From Epiperipatus broadwayi (lineage: Eukaryota > Onychophora > Udeonychophora > Euonychophora > Peripatidae): a stretch of DNA of 64,000 bases. Where the stretch lies: contig JAQFVV010000112.1 in NCBI GenBank assembly GCA_028023455.1, forward strand, positions 558,001-622,000, read 5' to 3'. Position numbers and translations under genes: made by a program. Of this stretch, positions 1-10,600 are shown one piece after another; the first letter of the stretch is position 1, and each line of letters begins with the position of its first letter. The notes beneath the pieces were generated by a model. That model did no database searches. It was not told the DNA's origin and saw nothing but the letters and a program-made list of their open reading frames with translations.

Positions 1-146
1 ATGATCCCTGACAACGTCCAGCCATTACTGGTTTTCGTGAATGTCAAAAGTGGTGGCTGTCAAGGTCTGGAACTCATCACGTCTTTCCGGAAGCTTCTTA
101 ACCCTTACCAGGTTTTTGACCTGGATAACGGTGGACCTCTCCCAGG
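1..146 (+). CDS. DGKQ: Diacylglycerol kinase theta-like, catalytic-domain exon A (partial gene)
   Basis: This exon encodes the start of the DAGK catalytic domain, which phosphorylates diacylglycerol with ATP to make phosphatidic acid at membranes. Seen: reading from base 1, the peptide contains [11 protein letters not shown], then [14 protein letters not shown] and NGGPLPG, the opening strand and glycine-rich segment of the domain. The NGGPLPG form fits the theta class better than the alpha or zeta classes as I remember them. The ATG at base 1 is probably an internal Met, because theta kinases have C1 and PH-type domains before this point. The exon ends at a GG|GTAAAT donor (147-148) with two bases of a Gly codon left over; these join the first base of the exon at 15315 to give GGG. 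Reading on without splicing meets TAA at once, which supports the splice. Confidence 0.9.
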
Positions 147-284
147 GTAAATTATTTATCATTTATTATTTTTTGCTATTCGAAATTATATATTTTTACT
201 TATGTAATCTTAATTAAATAAAGTAGTATTGAATTATATTCATGATTTTTAATACTTTGTAAATGAAAATATATCACAGATGAA

Positions 285-350
285 ATATTTTTGTTGGTAG
301 AGTGTTAGATTAAAAGTCTAAAGACTCCAGGTTTGATTCTGATTGTCAAC
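285..350 (+). repeat. tRNA-like SINE relic
   Basis: A box-A-like GTTGGTAGAGTG near 294 is followed about 30 bp later by a box-B-like GGTTTGATTCT at 330-340. This is the Pol III promoter layout of tRNA-derived SINEs. No intact cloverleaf forms and no element ends were found. Confidence 0.35.
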
Positions 351-607
351 GCTTTCTTCTAAAAGATAAATTATTAAGATGGCATCACAAAATATTAAAT
401 AAACAGAGAAATGGAACAGCATGTTTTACATTTAGACATATTTATGATTTATATTGATTTGTATACTTGAACAACTCATCCCTAGCGTACTATTATTATT
501 TTGTTTTGTTTTATCTTTTTATTTTTTGTAGTTAGTGGTTATATTTATTTGAAAATTACTGATGATAATAAAATGAAAATATAATTATACAAATAAAATT
601 TATGTAA

Positions 608-1931
608 TATATTCGGGATTCGAATTCAGACATTCACACGACCCACGACTCTCAGTGCCATCTCATATTGCTGACCCACCTGACCACACACACATTCCGA
701 AAAGACAAGCAATCACCAATACACGCATCTCACGCCAAACCAGCAATCATCAGTCAGTCCAGATCACTATCCTCTCACACACATACAATCAGAGCTCAGA
801 CTCATATTAAGACAGCCAATCTTCATACTTTAATGGACAGGCTTCAAACTATTCCAACTCACAACTCTTCAGCCTTCCATTTCATTGAAAATCTGATGAT
901 GGAACATTCAAAGCCCTTGTTAGTGCCATGGTTGTCATCCTACCCATGTTGACATATTAGTCATTCTGATCCCTGATGTACAGGAGAATAATCCATTTAT
1001 ACGTACATATGCGAGGGATGGGCAGACCTTTTACACCCTATTTATATATATATTAATACATTGTACAGGCTTGTGTGCTTGTGCGTGTTAGCACATTTTA
1101 TATTTTTTGATTTAGAACAATTAGCCACAAAATGTAAACTGTTTGCTTATTTATATATATAATATATTCGGGATTCGAACTCAGACTTTCACACGACCCA
1201 CCACTCTCAGTGCCATCTCATATTGCTGACCCACCTGACCACACACATGCCAAAAAGACAAACAATCACCAATACACGCATCTCATGCCAAACCAGCAAT
1301 CATCAGTCAGTCCAGATCACTATCCTCTCACACACATACAATCAGAGCTCAGCCTCATATTAAGACAGCCAATCTTCATACTTTAATGGACAGGCTTCAA
1401 ACTATTCCAACTCACAACTCTTCAGCCTTCCATTTCATTGAAAATCTGATGATGGAACATTCAAAGCCCTTGTTAGTGCCATGGTTGTTATCCTACCCAT
1501 GTTGACATATTAGTCATTCTGACCCCTGATGTACAGGAGAATAATCCATTTATATGTACATATGCGAGGGATGGGCAGACCTTTTACACCCTATTTATAT
1601 ATATTAATACATTGTACAGACTTGTGTGCTTGTGCATGTTAGCACATTTTATATTTTTTGATTTAGAACAATTAGCCACAAAGTGTAAACTGTTTGCTTA
1701 TTTACATATGTAATATATTCGGGATTCGAACTCAGACTTTCACATGACCCACCATTCTCAGTGCCATCTCATATTGCTGACCCAACTGACCACACACATG
1801 CCGAAAAGACAAACAATCACCAATACATGCATCTCACGCCAACCCAGCAATCATCAGTCGGTACAGATCACTATTCTCACACACACATATATTACATATA
1901 TAAATGCAGGTTTAAGCCTGTACAATGTATT
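608..1931 (-). mobile_element. Tandem ~553-bp retroposon array with 17-bp target duplication
   Basis: Two full units (about 609-1163 and 1164-1714) and a shortened third (1715 to about 1890) share the start ATATTCGGGATTCGAA and closely matching bodies. The array is flanked by the same 17 bases, AAATAAAATTTATGTAA, at 591-607 and 1932-1948. That looks like a target-site duplication of a retroposon-sized insertion. The right end carries AAGCCTGTACAATGTATT (1914-1931), which is the inverse of the unit segment near 1056-1073, so the last piece is inverted or rearranged. Open frames inside it (668-952, 1744-1977) are Thr/His-rich with no domain and are probably not genes. The - orientation is chosen from the tRNA-like promoter boxes. 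Confidence 0.7.
615..686 (-). promoter_or_regulatory. tRNA-like Pol III boxes in tandem unit 1
   Basis: On the - strand, TGGTCAGGTGG (676-686) fits box A and GAATTCGAATCCC (615-627) fits box B, about 50 bp apart as in tRNA genes. Units 2 and 3 repeat the pair near 1170-1242 and 1721-1795. The boxes sit at the 3' end of the array relative to this strand, which is odd for an ordinary SINE head. Confidence 0.5.
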
Positions 1932-1948
1932 AAATAAAATTTATGTAA

Positions 1949-3874
1949 ATTATTTGTTTAACTTAAAGACATCTTGATTTACAATTTTCGTTTGGGTTTA
2001 TTTTTCTATTTATTGGAACTTTTTTTATGTGGTTAGACTTTAGTAAAACTTATAAAACTTGGCTTGACTATTCTGCCTATTGCAAAATCACAGCTAAAAT
2101 TCTGGATTCTAAACCTACTCTTATAATTGCTTTCCAAATGCTTAAGGCTTTTGAGTATAGAAAACAATGAAGGGAAAAAAGAAAATACTATACTGATGTC
2201 AAAATTTATCTGTATAAATAAAGGATGGAAATATTGTTGCAGAGATTGTCTGATTGTTTGTAGACAGTGAGAAAAAGTAAATAGAAAAAAAGAGTGAGAG
2301 AAAAAGTAAAAAAGGAGCTAAAAGTACTGTTTGTATCAAAAACAATACTTTAGCTTTTGATTATCCAATACCTTATCTTAAAGGCAACAGGAACAACCTG
2401 CTTATTTGAAAATCATTCTGATATACTCTACTATTAGTAACATGAGTTCAGTCCCAAAGCATGATGTTTGTATAAGATCATTTTTAAAAAAATGAGTGAA
2501 GATTCTCTTTTATCAATGATATATGTAATTAATCTGTGTGTAATTTATTTTCTGAATGAGCAAAAGATTTATTTTAATCCAGACAATATCAAAGAAGCAT
2601 TTCAATAACATCAAATAAAAATGTTTAATAAGATGACTTTTAATTCAGTTTTAATCATTTCCTTTTGAGACTTTGAACATATAGCTTGCCTAGAGTATTA
2701 GACTGTGGACTGTAAAACCTCGGATCGATTTCACTTCTGGGACTTCTAGAACTCAAACTTCTTATGAATTCTCAAGTGATAAAGCCATTTGATTATTTAT
2801 TGTAGTTTAACATATAGTTTAATTTAGTACTATTTTGAGTAAACTTCATACAAAAGTTTTATTTTTATGGCTTTTTAAATGTCTCTGGAGAAAAAAAATG
2901 TAAAAACCAAGTTTACTAAAACTTTGATTAGAGCTATTTCCATATACACTGCTTCATTTATATGCTATCCAAAAAATATATACAAATAAACAAAAAATAA
3001 AGCATTCAAATTTATAAATTTAATAATTTTACAATACAACAACAGTCATTTTTATATTTTGAAGCACCATATATGAACCTTTCATTAATGTTTCTTCAAG
3101 TTAAGTTGAAACTACACATATTTTATTCATCACTTTGATATGGAACAGCATTCATACAATAAAATGGTTTCTAAGTGTAAAGTTGAAAGTTTTATGAAAT
3201 TTAATAAAAATTTCTACTTTTTTTAACTGATAAAATAATTAAAATAAGATTGTAAAACATTTTTACTATTGCATCAAAAGATTTAAAGTTTGAAGAATTT
3301 AACCCAGAATTTTAAATGGCTAATGGCAAGTAACAACAACTGTATAAATTGTGAAATGGATACAGATTTAAAAACATCAAAACTACTAAAAAAAAAAAAA
3401 CAATAACTTTCTGATAACAATACTGCTATTAATAATATTTTCTTAGTAAAAAAAAAAGTTATTGAAAAAAAAGGACATTATCCAGAATGTGTTTAATTAT
3501 GAATGAAACTCTGACAATTTGCTATTCATTTAATTGTTAAAAATTAAGATATGATACTAAGGCTTTTATTATTTTTATTTTTTTAATGAATGTAGATGAG
3601 TGAACATACACACAATAAATATATATTTGTAAATGTGCTCCTTCAATTTATTATTAACATTACTTCTTTAATATTTGTTTTGTTTATGCTATAATTTTAA
3701 TTTATAGGTGCATAATATACATGTAAAAAGGTATCTTTATTATGTGCATATGTATATGTGTGTTTAAAAATATTGTACATTTGTAGTTCAATAAACAATA
3801 TGTATTATATTGTAATTAAAACTTAGCAACAAAATGTGAGCTATCCAATGTATGAAAAGGTGGCTGGAATAAAA
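1949..3874. other. Gene-free AT-rich intron sequence
   Basis: Nothing firm was recognised. A weak tRNA-like stretch (about 2683-2735) was seen and not accepted. Confidence 0.5.
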
Positions 3875-3920
3875 TATAGTGGATATTAATTATATCTTTC
3901 TTATTGCATTGCCAAATCCA

Positions 3921-4075
3921 TATAATATAATATTAAATCATCTATGCTCCTTATTACTGTTGAGATTTAGAGATATAAGTAAAAGTTCTGAAGATTGCTG
4001 TGGCAATTGAAACTGTCTAATTAAAGCATTGTAAAACAGTAATAAGGAGCATAGATGATTTAATATTATATTATA
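3921..4075. repeat. Perfect 41-bp inverted repeat with 73-nt loop
   Basis: The left arm (3921-3961) and the right arm (4035-4075) are exact reverse complements over 41 bases. A 13-bp direct repeat, TATAGTGGATATT, occurs at 3875-3887 and 4072-4084. The structure could be a small fold-back element or the result of a template-switch mutation. Perfect arms in old intronic DNA suggest a recent origin. Confidence 0.85.
3988..4041 (+). ncRNA. Hammerhead-ribozyme-like core in hairpin loop
   Basis: Seen in order: CTGAAGA (3988-3994), hairpin TTGC-TGTG-GCAA (3995-4006), two extra T, GAAAC (4009-4013), a possible stem III ACTGT (4012-4016) with ACAGT (4036-4040), and A at the position after U where cleavage would fall. 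Stem I beside the core pairs poorly: its natural partner is the 41-bp arms, which are separated from the core by about 26 nt. It may be coincidence or a decayed motif. Confidence 0.2.
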
Positions 4076-4084
4076 GTGGATATT

Positions 4085-5244
4085 CTGATTCCACTGTAAA
4101 TTGTGTTTTGGGAAAATATGAATAATATACACAATTCTTAAATAAAAATTCTACAATAATATGGTATGAAAAAAGAGAATTGAGGTAATCAAATAGACCT
4201 CTGTGTGTAAATAAGATTGATTCACATGTGAGTTCTATAGAATTTTCTATTAGTAAAAAATAAAATATTTTGTAATTTATAATGCAAAATAGATTTATTT
4301 GTGATCATCAGTTTCACATATTTATGACAGGCATAAAAAAAAATGTTATGAGTTAGTAATGGTTTAGATATGCTTCAAAATTTCCATTTTTATCACATTT
4401 GCTTCAAACCTATGAATTAAGTCACCCAAAAAAGACAGGTGAGCCTCCAAGATGCATTTCTAGATTCTTTTCTAAAATAGCTGGTGTCACATGTCTGAGT
4501 GCAAGAAATTTGAAGGACATAAAAAAGGTCAGATAAGATTTAATAATATTTTAGATAGGCTTTAAAATCTCCATTTCATCTCACTTGTTTCTGCAGCTGG
4601 ATAAATTTTAATGTTAAATAAAGAAAACAAATAAATTTAAAAGTTTATTTTACTCTGAATAATGATAATACTATTAGTAAAAGATTAGTAATTCAACTGA
4701 CTATTTGTTGGTTGAAAATAGAATCACTTTATAGTTCATATCTCTGTAAAGATTTAATATATACAAATGCATTCTGTAATTTTATAAGTACATTATTTCT
4801 CACATACTTATTTCTGACTTAGTTGAATTAGATTGTTGACTAGAGCTCTTCTTTACTAATTTCTAGAACAATAGAACTGACTACAGAACATAAACTCAGT
4901 AGTTAGTACACCATCTACTGCATTCCTTTTGCAATGCTTATTTTTACACTGTTTTTATTTCCTTCCTTTATTTCTTCTTTTGCAGACTTTTTTATCTGCT
5001 TTGCTAATTTGCATAAACTAAGATTTTTATAAGCATGAAAATTAGCCTAGTGTTTTTTGCAGTTACTGGATTCTTTTTTTTTTCCTGCATATCAATTAGT
5101 TATTTCTTTTTTGGAGTATTCTAGAATTATCAATATTTTTAAATTTTTACATACACATTTATTTATGCTTTAATAAAATATGCATGTACAGACATAGCAC
5201 CATCTTTGCAAAATATAGACCATGAAGATAATTTGAAATGGCAA
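4085..5244. other. Gene-free AT-rich intron sequence
   Basis: No coding, repeat or RNA feature was recognised by eye between the hairpin element and the target duplication of the RTE element. Confidence 0.5.
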
Positions 5245-5266
5245 AATATTTTTGTCATCATCATTA

Positions 5267-5689
5267 TCAATCATTATCAATCCACTGCAGGATGAAGGTC
5301 TCTCCAAGTTTAATCCATCTTCTCCGATCTTTAGCTTTTCTTTTCCACATCACCCCTGCACACTTTCTTATTTCATCCATCCATCTCACATGTGGTCTCT
5401 TTCTGGGTCTTTTACAATCTCTTGGAATCCAGTTTAAAATTTCAATTGTCCATCTATTATCATCTCTTCTAACAATATGTCCAGCCCAACTGCACTTCAA
5501 TCTTTTAATTTTTTCAATGAGGTCAGTAACACCTGTTTGTTCTCTTACCCATACATTGCGTTTACGATCTCTTCTTGTTACTCCCAACATACATCTCTCC
5601 ATACTTCTTTGAGTGGTCTGAAGTCTCTGAATTGCTCTTCTATTAAGTGTCCAAGTCTCAGATCCATAAGTAAGAACTGGTAAAAACAC
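5267..5689 (-). CDS. RTE C-terminal region in shifted frame (about 140 aa)
   Basis: This frame continues the RTE protein after the shift. It starts with LPVLTYGSETWTL, the conserved segment after the reverse transcriptase of RTE proteins, then CMLGVTRRDRKRN, WAGHIVRRDDNRW and the basic tail RPRKRPHVRWMDEI. The frame opens at a GTG within the overlap with the 850-aa frame (5658-5689), so it is not a separate gene with its own start. The shift lies in or near a run of five T (- strand, 5682-5686), consistent with one added base. Whether this is a real mutation or an assembly error at a homopolymer cannot be told here. Confidence 0.88.
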   Translation of the reverse strand: MFLPVLTYGSETWTLNRRAIQRLQTTQRSMERCMLGVTRRDRKRNVWVREQTGVTDLIEKIKRLKCSWAGHIVRRDDNRWTIEILNWIPRDCKRPRKRPHVRWMDEIRKCAGVMWKRKAKDRRRWIKLGETFILQWIDND

Positions 5690-8210
5690 ATTTGTTAAAA
5701 ACTTTCCTTTTCAAACCCATAGGCATATTTCCTTTTAGTATCAAGTTATTTCTACCAAAAGCACTCCAAACAAGTTTAATTCTATGATTAATTTCCTCCA
5801 TTATGTTTCCATCTATATTAATAATCTGACCAAGGTATTTGTAACTGTTAACTTCTTCTAATTCATCATAATCAATCTTTATTTTCATATTTTGAGCAAA
5901 TCGATTAAACATTACTTTAGTCTTTTTAACATTTATTTTTAGTCCTACTTTTCTACTTTCATCTGATAATTCCTGCAACATTTCCTGCAGATCTGAAGCA
6001 TTATTTGCAAAAACAACTACATCATCTGTGAAATCTAAATGACTTAAATAATCACCATTTACTTTCACTCCTTTAGTTTCCCATTTTAATCCACAAAATA
6101 CTTCATGCAGCACTGCTGTAAAAAGTTTTGGAGATATGGAGTCACCTTGTCTTACACCTTTCTCAATGTTGACTTTCCCAGTGTCATTATGTAATCTAAT
6201 TGTTGCTGTTGCATTTTTATAAATATTCTTTAAAATATGACAATATCCTGGATCTATACCTTGATGATCTAAATTAGCTTTAATCACTGAAGAAATGTTT
6301 ATAAAATCAAATGCCTTTTCATAATCTACAAATCCTAAGCATAATGGCAATTCATATTCAATTGTCCTTTCTGTAACTTCTCTCAATACCTGGATATGAT
6401 CTACTGTACTAAAACCACTTTTAAATCCAGCTTGTTCTCTTGGTTGGTGGAAATCCAATGTTCTCTGTAGACGAGTAGTAATTATCTTGGTAAAAATTTT
6501 ATATAAAACTGATAAAAGGCTGATAGGTCTGTAATTTCTAATATCTTCTTTATCACCTTTTTTAAATATTAATATTATTACTGCATTCTTCCAATCATCC
6601 GGTACATCTTTATCATTTAGACATTTGGTATATAACTTTGCTAAAAAAATTTCTATTTCTTCACCTGCTTCTTTTAATATATCAATTATAATTCCATCAT
6701 TACCTGGAGCCTTTCCTTTCTTCATACATTTAATTGCATTTCTCACTTCTTCATTTAAAATTCTGGGCAATTTGGAAGATGTAATAGATATAGGAGGTAC
6801 TTGTTCTTTATTACTATATAATTCTTGATAAAAATCTTCTACCAATTTCATGATGTCATCTCTCCTTTTAGTAATAATTCCATCTTTTTTTCTTATTGCA
6901 GATATAAATTTCCTACCAATACCAAAATGTTGTTTTACATTCTTAAGACTTTTATTTTCTTCTACAGCTTTCCTTGCTAGTTCACAGTTATACGTTCTTA
7001 TATCATTTTCAACTCTTTTCCGCACCATTTTACAAAATTCGAGATATTCAATTCTTTTTAATGCATCATTTTTGTATATCTTCATATTCCTTCTTTTCTT
7101 CATAAATTCTCTAGTCTCAGTAGAAATTTTATTGGTCAATTGCTGTTTTTTTCTACCAGCTATCTTTGTTGCAGTTTTCAAAAGTGTATCAGTTATTTTC
7201 ATATTAATTTCATTCAAATCTGAATCATGTTCAAAATCTACTAATACTTGAAACCGATTTGTAAGTTCTAATTTAAATTCATTAGAATGTTTCTGAAGAT
7301 TAGGAATATCAACTGTAAATATTGTTTTACTTAATAATTTTTGTCTCTCTAGTTTTACATTAACACGTATCTTACACCTTACTAATTGATGATCACTTCC
7401 TGTGTTAAATTTATTAAGAACATTACAATCTTGAAATATGTATTTCCTGTTAGTCAAAATATAATCCAATTCTGTTGTACTTTCATTTGGATGCTTCCAT
7501 GTCCATTTCCTTTTAACATTTTTCTCAAAAAAAGAATTCATAATATAAAGTTTTTCTTTTTCTGCAAACTCCACAAGTCTATGTCCTCTCTCATTTCTAT
7601 TACCATAACTAAAATTACCCACAGCACTTTCATCTTTCATTTTTTTACCAATTCTAGCATTAAAGTCTCCCATAACAATTTTAAAATGGTGTTTACTCTG
7701 ATCAAAAGCCTTTTGTACATCCATATAAAAATCTTCTACTATTTCATCACTATGAGAACTTGTTGGGGCATAAACCTGAATTATCTGCATTTGGTATCTG
7801 CTATTAAGTTGTATAACTAATCTTGCCACTCTGTCCGATACACCATCAATCTCCACAATATTGTTCTTCCACTTTTTATTTATAATATTTCCAATATTTG
7901 TGCCTTTATAATAGAGTATATGTCCATTTTTTAAATCAATTGTCTCTTCACCTTTTCTTCTAACTTCACAAAGTCCAATAATGTCCCATTTAATATAAGA
8001 TAGTTCTTCTTCTAATTCTTGCAATCTTCCTTCACTTGAAAGTGATCTGCAGTTGTAAGTACCTAAATAAAAAGTCATCATCAAATGGCAGCCTGGGTCC
8101 ACAATCAGGGGATTCTTAGCACCCTCCACCTTCGGCCACCAACCGCTGCCTTGGTTGGTGACTTTACAGCCTCCTGGAAATAAGGGCCATGCTTTATTTT
8201 TGTCTGTCAT
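5658..8210 (-). CDS. RTE endonuclease-reverse transcriptase, main frame (850 aa)
   Basis: The protein nicks target DNA and copies the element RNA at the nick (target-primed reverse transcription). Seen: APE-type endonuclease, residues about 48-281, with GTYNCRSL, CEVRRKG (catalytic Glu region), MGDFNARIG and GSDHQLV. Reverse transcriptase, about 535-800, with NYRPISLL, FVDYEKAFD (motif A Asp), GVRQGDSISP and DFTDDVVVF (motif C, both Asp kept; Ala of the common FADD is Thr). YLGQ follows. Upstream of residue 48 the frame is open from a Met at 8210; the true start could be later. The frame ends at 5658 shortly after RKVFNKC because of a frameshift; family proteins continue into LPVLTYGSETW, found in the neighbouring frame. 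All catalytic residues I can place are present. Confidence 0.93.
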   Translation of the reverse strand: MTDKNKAWPLFPGGCKVTNQGSGWWPKVEGAKNPLIVDPGCHLMMTFYLGTYNCRSLSSEGRLQELEEELSYIKWDIIGLCEVRRKGEETIDLKNGHILYYKGTNIGNIINKKWKNNIVEIDGVSDRVARLVIQLNSRYQMQIIQVYAPTSSHSDEIVEDFYMDVQKAFDQSKHHFKIVMGDFNARIGKKMKDESAVGNFSYGNRNERGHRLVEFAEKEKLYIMNSFFEKNVKRKWTWKHPNESTTELDYILTNRKYIFQDCNVLNKFNTGSDHQLVRCKIRVNVKLERQKLLSKTIFTVDIPNLQKHSNEFKLELTNRFQVLVDFEHDSDLNEINMKITDTLLKTATKIAGRKKQQLTNKISTETREFMKKRRNMKIYKNDALKRIEYLEFCKMVRKRVENDIRTYNCELARKAVEENKSLKNVKQHFGIGRKFISAIRKKDGIITKRRDDIMKLVEDFYQELYSNKEQVPPISITSSKLPRILNEEVRNAIKCMKKGKAPGNDGIIIDILKEAGEEIEIFLAKLYTKCLNDKDVPDDWKNAVIILIFKKGDKEDIRNYRPISLLSVLYKIFTKIITTRLQRTLDFHQPREQAGFKSGFSTVDHIQVLREVTERTIEYELPLCLGFVDYEKAFDFINISSVIKANLDHQGIDPGYCHILKNIYKNATATIRLHNDTGKVNIEKGVRQGDSISPKLFTAVLHEVFCGLKWETKGVKVNGDYLSHLDFTDDVVVFANNASDLQEMLQELSDESRKVGLKINVKKTKVMFNRFAQNMKIKIDYDELEEVNSYKYLGQIINIDGNIMEEINHRIKLVWSAFGRNNLILKGNMPMGLKRKVFNKCVFTSSYLWI

Positions 8211-8537
8211 AATTGTATATATGTATTGGGAAAATATTTATCATTTACTCAAACATTCATTCTGCCTTATCAGGCACTGAGAAGAAAGACTATGGTGTTT
8301 CTTGATCTTAAACTCAGAGGTAAAAAGCCAATAAACTCACCACGCTGGCTAATGTGTGTTGGTGAGCAGCCCATCCATGTTCGTATACTATATGAATAAT
8401 CACATAGTAATAACAGCTGCAATGACAAGAACGTATGGAGTGGACATTTGGAATTTGCCCTGCTCGGTTCCTTTAAGGCCTCCAAGAGGAATCAAAGGGT
8501 CTCCTCTCAGTTAATAGCAAAACTCCTTTCTGCAGCC
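8211..8537 (-). other. Presumed RTE 5' leader
   Basis: Between the main Met and the 11-bp duplication lies about 330 bp with visibly more G+C than the flanks. A 71-aa open frame (8270-8485, -) crosses it but shows no domain; a non-coding leader is the simpler reading. Confidence 0.5.
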
Positions 8538-8772
8538 AATATTTTTGTATCCTGCTTTAATTCAAAACTTTTTTCAAGTAATAAAAAACAATTGGTATAT
8601 AGATGCCAATGTTATTTATCTAATATGGATGTCAAGTCAGCATTCAATTTAAATTCAGGAGCATGTTTTTATAATGTAAATGGTCCTAGCTATTAATTTA
8701 AAAATTGAAATGAACAATAGCACCTCACAGGAAAAATGTAATAATGAAGAAACTGTCACAGACATTACATAC

Positions 8773-9657
8773 TGCTAAATGTGTGTGTATATTTATGTAT
8801 ACACAAATAAATATTATTAGTTAAATAATATTATAATTGTAAAACTAAACGGATTGTTAATTGTGTGTGTATATTTATATATACACTAAATATTATAAAT
8901 GATAATGATAAACTAAATGTATGTTCATGAATCCCAATGGCATTCACAATATTTTATAAAAGCATTAGTCTAATTAAATAGTTTAATTAATGGAAAAACT
9001 ATAAATTAACTTATCAAGAAAGTTAGATGAATTCAAGCAAAGAATTAAGATAAAGTAAACAAATCCAGTACAACCCTGAATGTTTTGTTCCTGATCAGAT
9101 TTACTGATAATAGAAACATTGCTTAGAATATACAATTCTAAGGTAATTGTGTTATCTGATCAGGAATCAAATATGGTAACTCAAGAGATGACCACCACAT
9201 GGACAACAGATGCCAATCAAGGGAGTCTACATTAAAAACAATGAGACGGTGAAACAGAAATCTAGAATTGAACTGGGACAAGACACTTGCTAAGTGAAGC
9301 TCTTGAAAGGCAGATGTGCCATTTCTTCAGATGCTCCAGTCAGCTCCTTCCTTCGCTTAGCCTTGTGGAGAGGTTTACCTCCAGATGTTCAAAAGTAAAC
9401 CTAGGAACTGTTTAACAGGTCATATTGATATTATTATTATTTAGCACACCTTCAGGCCCTTATTATTATTTGTATAGCTTGTTTATATATATGTCATATA
9501 TTTATATATATTAAACAAGATTGATTATCTCACATATAACTCTGTAAATAAATTCTTGTTATTTAAATTTACTTGTGCTGCCTCATTAATTAATAATTAT
9601 TTGTGTTGTTTATATATTTGCAATCCAGCAGGCAATAGAGTACCACTGGACACAGCA
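8773..9657 (+). repeat. 5' LTR of the deleted gypsy element
   Basis: It begins TG and ends CA, is 885 bp long, and matches 11556-12427 with scattered substitutions and small gaps. It would carry the promoter and the transcript start. Confidence 0.92.
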
Positions 9658-9675
9658 ATTGGTGCAGTCACAATC
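9658..9675 (+). promoter_or_regulatory. Primer-binding-site candidate
   Basis: ATTGGTGCAGTCACAATC follows the 5' LTR directly, where a tRNA primer would anneal. The primer tRNA was not identified. Confidence 0.45.
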
Positions 9676-9884
9676 TCGATTATGAACCTTAATGGTCTTA
9701 ATCCCCAGAAAATTGCAGAATTGTCAGTAATAACAATTAATGCATTGACAGCTGAATACGTTGGCATCTAATTAATTGATTTCGTGAGTGGATAAATTAC
9801 TAAAAAAGATTTTTTTTTTGCTAAATTGACTAAGTCATCATAATATAGTCAGCAATATCTGAATTTGACATCAGAGAGACAAGT

Positions 9885-10600
9885 GAGTGGCCCCAGTATA
9901 TACAACAAATCAAGAAACTTTTAATTATTAACAGAGTGAAGGACGATAAATGTAAAATAGTAACCTTATTGTGTTTCACTGGAAAAGGGGTCATCCAAAT
10001 TGCAAATAGACTTTGTGAATCCCAAACCCCAGAAGAATTAACATTTGAACAGATCAAAGATCATTTGGCCAACTATTTTAATCCACGTGAGTCTAGACAC
10101 ATTTCCAGATTCCACTTCAGAAATTGCCGACAAGGCAAGAATGAATGAACACAAGATTATGATACTGTCCTGCATTAGCTCACAAAAAACTGCATCTATT
10201 ATACCTGGAGAAAGCTCTCCTCGAACAATTTTTATGTGGTATGACCAGTGACAGTCTGCAACAGCAGTTATTGGCAGATAAGGATATCAATTATAAAGAA
10301 ACTATCAAACATGGTATAGCTCATAAACTTGTGTTACACCAAGCTAAAGAATTCGCAGCCATGAAAATAGTGGACAACGATCCTTATGAAATCCACAAAG
10401 TTGACAAACCTGAAAGAAGGGTGCCTGATCAAAGTGGAATAACTGATATTAAAAAAAGTCAAATTAAGTGCTTTTGCTACAGAAAACTAGGTCACATGGC
10501 ACGGGAGTGTTTTTATAAAGACCAATGCTGTAAACACTGTAATAAAGTTGGCCATTTGGAAAAAATGTGCCGAAAGAAAATTCAACAATTATACAAGTAA
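9885..10600 (+). pseudogene. Gypsy gag remnant with two zinc knuckles
   Basis: Gag would form the virus-like particle and bind element RNA. Seen: a capsid-like stretch from EWPQYIQQIKKLL through LCFTGKGVIQIANRLC and YFNPRESRHISRFHF (9885-10148, stop after KNE). After a frameshift it continues from about 10205 with LEKALLEQFLCGMTSDS, then LQQQLLADKDI. The nucleocapsid follows: CFCYRKLGHMAREC, where Tyr stands in place of the second Cys of a CX2CX4HX4C knuckle, and CKHCNKVGHLEKMC, which is intact. The broken frame and the damaged knuckle make it a pseudogene. Confidence 0.85.

Larger units (their letters stand above)
5256..8537 (-). mobile_element. Nearly full-length RTE-clade LINE
   Basis: This is a complete-looking non-LTR retrotransposon of about 3.28 kb, the usual RTE size. 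It is flanked by an exact 11-bp duplication, AATATTTTTGT, at 5245-5255 and 8538-8548. On the - strand it begins with a moderately G+C-rich leader (8537 to about 8211), then one long protein with endonuclease and reverse transcriptase, and ends in a short ATTGATAATG/GATGATG tail (5256-5290) instead of poly-A, as RTE elements do. A single frameshift near 5682-5700 splits the last ~140 residues from the rest. The copy looks young compared with the other elements here. Confidence 0.92.

Noticed and set aside
890-910. CTGATGA in the tandem unit as a hammerhead core
   Set aside because: No stem II hairpin followed by GAAA on either strand of the unit.
668-1977. Open frames rich in Thr and His (94 and 77 aa)
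   Set aside because: They lie inside the 553-bp repeat units, show no domain, and are not kept in all units.
2683-2735. Possible tRNA-like box A and box B
   Set aside because: Box B (CGGATCGATTT) deviates from consensus and no cloverleaf or element ends were seen.
5238-7820. Several + strand frames of 60-144 aa across 5.2-7.8 kb
   Set aside because: Antisense shadows of the RTE protein, whose motifs are on the - strand.
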